This document shows, piece by piece, positions 7,102 to 10,456 of a DNA stretch of 10,456 nucleotides. The notes under the pieces are model-generated. The model did not search any database. It saw nothing but the letters and a program-made list of their open reading frames with translations, and had not been told where the DNA came from. Numbering within the stretch: position 1 is the stretch's first letter; each line of letters begins with the position of its first letter. Origin of the DNA: Burkholderiales bacterium (GTDB taxonomy: Bacteria; Pseudomonadota; Gammaproteobacteria; Burkholderiales; SG8-41); assembly GCA_019746155.1 (NCBI GenBank), contig JAIESJ010000273.1:1-10456 (forward strand), read 5' to 3'. Both the position numbers and the translations under genes were made by a program.

Positions 7102-7247
7102 CGACCCTGATCCACCTCATCGCAATCGGCGGCCGGCGCCATTCGCGGCCGGTCGCATCCCGCCAGCAAGCCGGCGGGCCCCTGCTCCCTGCTCATGGCC
7201 GCCCCGCCGACGCCCACGAAGTGCACATGTTTGACCTTGTGTCTCAC
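7098..7247 (-). CDS. Small ORF between murG and murC, begins as a MurC copy
   Basis: A 49-codon frame starts at GTG 7247, which overlaps the murG stop as GTGA, and ends in a TGA that overlaps the murC start as ATGA. GGAG lies 8 bases before the GTG, inside the end of murG. Its first 19 residues (VRHKVKHVHFVGVGGAAMS) equal the MurC start except for one Gly to Ala change; the rest (REQGPAGLLAGCDRPRM...) is unlike MurC and comes from the insertion core. It could be a passive bridge that keeps ribosomes moving from murG to murC, or a translated peptide. The open frame and overlaps are seen; expression is not shown. A duplication made in sequence assembly is a less likely alternative, since the copies differ at three bases and have unique sequence between them. 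Confidence 0.5.
   Translation of the reverse strand: MRHKVKHVHFVGVGGAAMSREQGPAGLLAGCDRPRMAPAADCDEVDQGR
7128..7188. repeat. Insertion core in the murG-murC junction
   Basis: This 61-bp segment lies between the two copies of the murC 5' end. In plus-strand order it has GGCGGCCG (7128-7135), CGGTCGCATCCC (7150-7161), a hairpin with stem CCCGCC/GGCGGG (7159-7178) and GGGCCCCTGCTCC (7176-7188). The order and the outer blocks match the ddl insertion core (4472-4525) while the hairpin stem differs. Confidence 0.7.
7191..7246. repeat. 56-bp direct repeat, copy at the murG-murC junction
   Basis: This is the upstream copy of the murC 5' end, 53 of 56 bases identical to 7045-7100. It begins within the murG stop codon and ends at ATGAGC, after which the insertion core takes over. 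Confidence 0.9.
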
Positions 7248-8389
7248 GCTGCCAGCTCCATGCAGATTGCGGCCACCGCGCGGGTAGCTTCGGGTTTGCC
7301 CGCAGCGCGCGCCGCCTGCGCCATCGCCAGCAGCTTGTCGCGCGTGAACCCGCCGAGCAGCCGCGCAAGCCTGTCGGCCGTGAACTCGTGCTGGGGAATC
7401 AGCACCGCCGCGCCGCGCTCGGCGAGGTAGCGCGCGTTGTGCGTCTGATGATCGTCCACTGCATGCGGATACGGCACCAGTACGCTGGCAACGCCGGCCG
7501 CGGCAAGCTCGGTGATGGTCGAAGCGCCGGCGCGGCAGATGATAAGATCGGCTGCGGCATAACGAACGGCCATGTCGTCGATGAACGGCAGGAGTTCCGC
7601 CGTCACGCCGGCTTTGCGATAGTTCTCGCGCAACGCCTCGATGTGCGCGGCGCCTGCTTGATGGGTAACCCGCGGACGGGCGTCTTCGGCAAGGAGCGCC
7701 AGCGCCTGCGGCACGACCTCGTTGAGCACGCTCGCGCCGAGGCTGCCGCCGGTTACCAGCAGCTGCAGCCGGCCCGAGCGCGCGGCATAGCGTGCCTCCG
7801 GCGCGCCGAGCGCAATAATCCCGCCGCGCACCGGATTGCCGGTCCAGATCACCGCGACCGATGACCCGAAAGCTTCGGGGAACGCGACCAGCACCCTGTC
7901 GGCGAGTCTGGCGAGCATGCGATTGGCCAGCCCGGCGACCGAATTCTGCTCGTGGATCACCAGCGGGCGGTTGAGGAAGGAAGCCATCATGCCGCCAGGG
8001 AAGGCCACATACCCGCCCATGCCCAGCACGACGTCGGGACGATGCAGGAATATCGCCTGCGCACTCTGCCAGAAGGCGATCAGCAGATCGAACGGCAGCA
8101 GCAGCATGCGCAGCCATCCCTTGCCACGCACGCCCGAGAAGCGGATCCACGCCATGGTATAGCCGTGGGGCGGGACCACCTGCGCTTCCATGCCGTTGCG
8201 GGAGCCGAGCCATACCACGTTCCAGCCCTGCGCACTCAGGTACTCCGCCACCGACAGCGCGGGAAAAATGTGGCCGCCGGTACCGCCCGCCATGATCATG
8301 ATCGTTCGCGAGACGTGGGGCGTGAGGCGTGAGGAGTTTGCGCCCTCGCGATTTTCCGCCTTACGCCTTACGCTTGACGCTTCACTCAT
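7244..8389 (-). CDS. murG: UDP-GlcNAc:lipid I N-acetylglucosaminyltransferase MurG
   Basis: GT28 glycosyltransferase on the inner face of the membrane; it adds GlcNAc to lipid I to form lipid II. Motifs are MIMAGGTGGHIFPAL (31-45), GMGGYVAFPGG (123-133), HEQNSVAGLANR (146-157), GGSLGASVLN and, in the C-terminal domain, a sugar-nucleotide region with ELAAAGVASVLVPYP and DDHQTHNA. From ATG 8389 it has 381 residues. GAGGG lies 8 bases upstream and the ATG overlaps the previous small ORF's stop as ATGA, so this start is favoured. About 24 of the first 29 residues (SVRRKAENREGANSSRLTPHVS) come from heptad element C, and MurG homologues usually begin just before the TIMIMAGG strand. Starts at the internal Met residues 31 or 33 lack a visible ribosome site. 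Confidence 0.95.
   Translation of the reverse strand: MSEASSVRRKAENREGANSSRLTPHVSRTIMIMAGGTGGHIFPALSVAEYLSAQGWNVVWLGSRNGMEAQVVPPHGYTMAWIRFSGVRGKGWLRMLLLPFDLLIAFWQSAQAIFLHRPDVVLGMGGYVAFPGGMMASFLNRPLVIHEQNSVAGLANRMLARLADRVLVAFPEAFGSSVAVIWTGNPVRGGIIALGAPEARYAARSGRLQLLVTGGSLGASVLNEVVPQALALLAEDARPRVTHQAGAAHIEALRENYRKAGVTAELLPFIDDMAVRYAAADLIICRAGASTITELAAAGVASVLVPYPHAVDDHQTHNARYLAERGAAVLIPQHEFTADRLARLLGGFTRDKLLAMAQAARAAGKPEATRAVAAICMELAA
8314..8386. repeat. Heptad element C at the murG 5' end
   Basis: The left array on the plus strand is CGTGGGG, CGTGAGG, CGTGAGG (8314-8334). After a 24-base core come CCTTACG, CCTTACG, CTTGACG and CTTCACT (8359-8386). It is the same layout as A and B with a different unit. 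It lies within the murG frame and encodes an N-terminal extension. Confidence 0.8.
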
Positions 8390-8523
8390 ACCGTCAACCC
8401 TCGCGAATCACGAGCTGCCTGTTTTAGTTCCGGCGTAACGTTCGCTGCGCGAACATTAGCCTCCACTGAAATCGCCAGCTTCCCGGGATACCTGATGACG
8501 GGTCGGAACATGCGTGCCGTCAT
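8386..8523 (-). CDS. Small ORF between ftsW and murG, function unknown
   Basis: A 45-codon frame begins with an ATG that overlaps the ftsW stop (ATGA) and ends with a TGA that overlaps the murG ATG (ATGA). GAGGGG lies 9 bases upstream. The peptide begins MTARMFRPVIRYPGKLAI and ends RGLTV, the same five residues and stop that end FtsW, in partly different synonymous codons. I do not recognise it as a family; it has no membrane helix or obvious motif. It might be a true small protein, a leader-like bridge for translational coupling, or debris of an insertion. The frame and overlaps are seen, the function is not. Confidence 0.5.
   Translation of the reverse strand: MTARMFRPVIRYPGKLAISVEANVRAANVTPELKQAARDSRGLTV
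8437..8457 (-). repeat. Hairpin inside the ftsW-murG small ORF
   Basis: On the gene strand AATGTTCGC and GCGAACGTT pair over 9 bp, with one G-U wobble in RNA, around a 3-base loop GCA. No U-tract follows, so it is not a standard terminator. It lies about 50 bases before the murG start and could influence ribosome flow into murG. Confidence 0.5.
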
Positions 8524-8553
8524 ACGGTTAATCCCCTCATCAGCTGGCGATTT
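8469..8553. repeat. 12-bp inverted repeat linking the ftsW end and the small ORF
   Basis: AAATCGCCAGCT (8469-8480) and AGCTGGCGATTT (8542-8553) are perfect reverse complements, 61 bases apart. The second lies in the last codons of ftsW. In the mRNA they would enclose the ftsW stop and the small ORF's ribosome site in one loop. Confidence 0.6.
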
Positions 8554-9680
8554 TCCCAATCCACGCGCAGCAGCACCGCGACGGCGCAGCAGGTGGCGGC
8601 AATGGCGCTGCCGCCGAATGACAGCAGCGGCAGCGTCAGCCCCTTGGTCGGCAGCACGCCCATGTTCACGCCCATATTGATAATCGCCTGCACGCCTATC
8701 CACAGCCCGATGCCGTGCGCCACCAGCGCCGCGAAATGGCGTTCGAGGACAGCCGCGCGACGGCCGATTGCGAAAGCGCGGATCACTATCCACGCGAACA
8801 GCAGGACGATCATTGCGACGCCGGCAAACCCGAGCTCCTCGGCAATCACGGCGAGCAGAAAATCGGTGTGCGCCTCGGGCAGATAAAACAGTTTCTCGAC
8901 GCTGGCGCCGAGCCCCACCCCGAACCATTCGCCGCGCCCGAAGGCAATCAGCGCGTGCGACAACTGATAGCCCTTGCCATAGGGATCGGCCCACGGGTCC
9001 ATGAAACCGATGACGCGCTGCATGCGATACGGAGAAAACCAGACGAGGAGCAGGAAGCCGGTCAACAGCATCAGGATCAGTCCCGCGAACAGGCGCCAGT
9101 TCATGCCCCCCAGGAACAGGATGCCCATCGCGATGACGGTGATCACCGCAAACGCGCCGAAATCCGGCTCGCCCAGCAACAATCCTCCGGTCAGCAGCAT
9201 GACCGCGAACATCGGCAGGAAGCCGCGGCGCAGGCTGTGCATGTAGGCGGCCTTGCGCACCGTGTAGTCGGCGGCGTAGATCACGACGAAGAGCTTCATG
9301 AATTCCGACGGCTGCAGGTTCACGACATACAGCGACAGCCAGCGCTGGCTGCCGTTGACCTCGCGCCCGACGCCGGGAATCAGCACCAGCGCAAGCAGCG
9401 CCAGCCCGAACAGGAAGAGGGAAAGCGCCGACTGCTGCCATAGCCGCATCGGAATCTGGAATGCAATTGCCGCCAGCACGATGCCGACCGCGATGAAAAT
9501 CCCGTGCCGCACCAGGTAGTGCATCGGCTGATGGCCGGTCGCGCGGCTGCCTTCGGCGATCGCGATCGAAGCCGAATACACCATCACCAGCCCGCCCCCC
9601 AGCAGCAGCACGGTAAGCCAGACCAGAATCTGGTCGTATTCCGCCAGCGGCGCGCGCGCTTTGACGTCGGTATAGAACAT
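8520..9680 (-). CDS. ftsW: Septal peptidoglycan polymerase FtsW (SEDS family)
   Basis: Polytopic membrane glycosyltransferase that polymerises lipid II at the septum together with the transpeptidase FtsI. The 386-residue product has many hydrophobic helices, the first at about 17-37. SEDS motifs seen are NGSQRWL (109-115), QPSEFMKL (123-130), GEPDFG (170-175), the long periplasmic-loop motif from GKGYQLSHALIAFGRGEWFG (235-254) to EAHTDFLLAVIAEELG (269-284), which contains the essential Asp, and NMGVLPTKGLTLPLLSFGGSA (339-359). The start follows the murD stop by 2 bp, with AAGGAG upstream. Its end, MRGLTV, is echoed in the next small ORF. Confidence 0.97.
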   Translation of the reverse strand: MFYTDVKARAPLAEYDQILVWLTVLLLGGGLVMVYSASIAIAEGSRATGHQPMHYLVRHGIFIAVGIVLAAIAFQIPMRLWQQSALSLFLFGLALLALVLIPGVGREVNGSQRWLSLYVVNLQPSEFMKLFVVIYAADYTVRKAAYMHSLRRGFLPMFAVMLLTGGLLLGEPDFGAFAVITVIAMGILFLGGMNWRLFAGLILMLLTGFLLLVWFSPYRMQRVIGFMDPWADPYGKGYQLSHALIAFGRGEWFGVGLGASVEKLFYLPEAHTDFLLAVIAEELGFAGVAMIVLLFAWIVIRAFAIGRRAAVLERHFAALVAHGIGLWIGVQAIINMGVNMGVLPTKGLTLPLLSFGGSAIAATCCAVAVLLRVDWENRQLMRGLTV

Positions 9681-9682
9681 CG

Positions 9683-10456
9683 CTAGCGCCGCTCCTTCGC
9701 GAGCCGCTGCACGGCCTGCACGAACACTTCGGCGCGGTGCACGTAATTGCGGAACATGTCATAGCTCGCGCATGCCGGCGACAGCAGCACCGCGTCGCCC
9801 GGCCGGCCGGCGTGGAAAGCAGCCCGCACCGCATCTTCCATGTCGCTTGCGCGCGCAAGCGGCACGCCGCAGCCGGCAAGCACGCGGCCAATCGCATCGG
9901 CGGCGCGCCCGATCAGCACCACCGCGCGGGCATGCGCCGCAACCGCGGGCGCGAGCGGCGCGAAATCCTGGCCCTTGCCGTCGCCGCCGGCGATCAGCAC
10001 CACCGGCTGCGCCATGCCGTTCAAAGCGGCGACGGTAGCGCCGACATTGGTGCCCTTGGAATCGTCATAAAAGCATATCCCATTGATTTCATTTACTTTT
10101 TCCACACGATGCGGAAGACCTTGGAAGTTGCGCAACGCCTCCGCAAGCGGCGTATCGGGTAACCCGATTGCGTGGCACAGCGCAGCCGCAGCAAGCGCAT
10201 TGGCGGCGTTGTGCAAGCCGGCAACGGGCAGTTCTTCGACCGGCATCAGTTCGTTGCCGCCCCGGGCCAGCACTCGTCGACTGCCCGCGGACTTGATGCC
10301 CCATTCCAACTCGTTGCGCGGCGCCGACAAGCCAAACGTGTTCACCTGCCGCGCCGGTCGCGCCATGTCCATGCTCCAGCGGTCATCGCGGTTGAGCACC
10401 TGCACGCCGCGGCCTTCGAAGATGCGCGCCTTGGCCGCAGCGTAGTCCGCCATGCC
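9683..10456 (-). CDS. murD: UDP-N-acetylmuramoylalanine--D-glutamate ligase MurD, 3' part
   Basis: Cytoplasmic Mur ligase that adds D-glutamate to UDP-MurNAc-L-alanine. Only the central and C-terminal part is present, about 258 codons; the N-terminal part lies beyond the right edge, and the first Met in view (10453) is internal, within GMADYAAAKARIF. Visible are GLHNAANALAA, LPHRVEKV, YDDSKGTNVGATVAAL, LIAGGDGKGQDF and the family's C-terminal LLSPACASYDMFRNYVHRAEVF. It ends KERR with TAG 2 bp before ftsW, so the two are surely co-transcribed. MurD rather than MurC, E or F is shown by the SPACASYDMF and DSKGTN motifs. Confidence 0.96.
   Translation of the reverse strand, partial: GMADYAAAKARIFEGRGVQVLNRDDRWSMDMARPARQVNTFGLSAPRNELEWGIKSAGSRRVLARGGNELMPVEELPVAGLHNAANALAAAALCHAIGLPDTPLAEALRNFQGLPHRVEKVNEINGICFYDDSKGTNVGATVAALNGMAQPVVLIAGGDGKGQDFAPLAPAVAAHARAVVLIGRAADAIGRVLAGCGVPLARASDMEDAVRAAFHAGRPGDAVLLSPACASYDMFRNYVHRAEVFVQAVQRLAKERR

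Noticed and set aside
7045..7246. Simple tandem duplication of 146 bp
   Set aside because: Only 56 bp of the 146-bp unit is repeated; the remaining sequence matches the ddl insertion core instead, so an insertion with a copied gene start fits better.

Overview
The window is a stretch of the division and cell wall (dcw) cluster of a GC-rich proteobacterium. The gene order and protein style fit Betaproteobacteria: MurB of the NAGSVFRNP type, FtsQ starting MWD, FtsZ ending in an IPAFLRR peptide. The species cannot be named from the sequence. All protein genes are on the minus strand, so transcription runs from right to left: murD (3' part only, cut by the right edge), ftsW, murG, murC, murB, ddl, ftsQ, ftsA, ftsZ. 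A promoter-like sequence at the left edge points out of the window, where lpxC commonly follows ftsZ in such genomes. I see no RNA gene, CRISPR array, transposase or convincing plus-strand gene.

The genes form one assembly line. MurC, MurD and Ddl act in making the cytoplasmic UDP-MurNAc-pentapeptide. MurB makes UDP-MurNAc, MurG makes lipid II, and FtsW polymerises lipid II at the septum. FtsQ, FtsA and FtsZ build the divisome. Catalytic and binding motifs look intact in every gene, so the pathway appears functional.

The unusual part is what lies between, and once inside, these genes. Junctions that would normally be tight stop/start overlaps carry small insertions of two kinds. (1) Arrays of 7-bp repeats (units such as GGATGAA, GGCGGAA, GGCGTGA, GGCGTAA, and a GTT-led variant) occur at five places: inside murB, across the murC stop and murB start, at the murG 5' end, at the murB/ddl junction and in the ddl-ftsQ gap. 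Three of them have the same architecture: a purine-rich array, a short core, then a pyrimidine-rich array. Several are translated as part of MurG, MurC and MurB. (2) Two insertions repeat the 5' end of the gene that follows (murC 53/56 bp; ddl 26 bp exact). Both share an internal core (GGGCCCCTGCTCC, a hairpin of differing stem sequence, CGGTCNCATCCC, GGCGGCCG). A 24-bp part of the ddl version recurs, with one mismatch, just downstream of ftsZ. As a result, two small ORFs of 45 and 49 codons sit between ftsW/murG and murG/murC, each joined to both neighbours by 4-bp stop/start overlaps. The region from ftsQ to ftsZ is free of these elements, as is the ftsA-ftsZ gap (89 bp).
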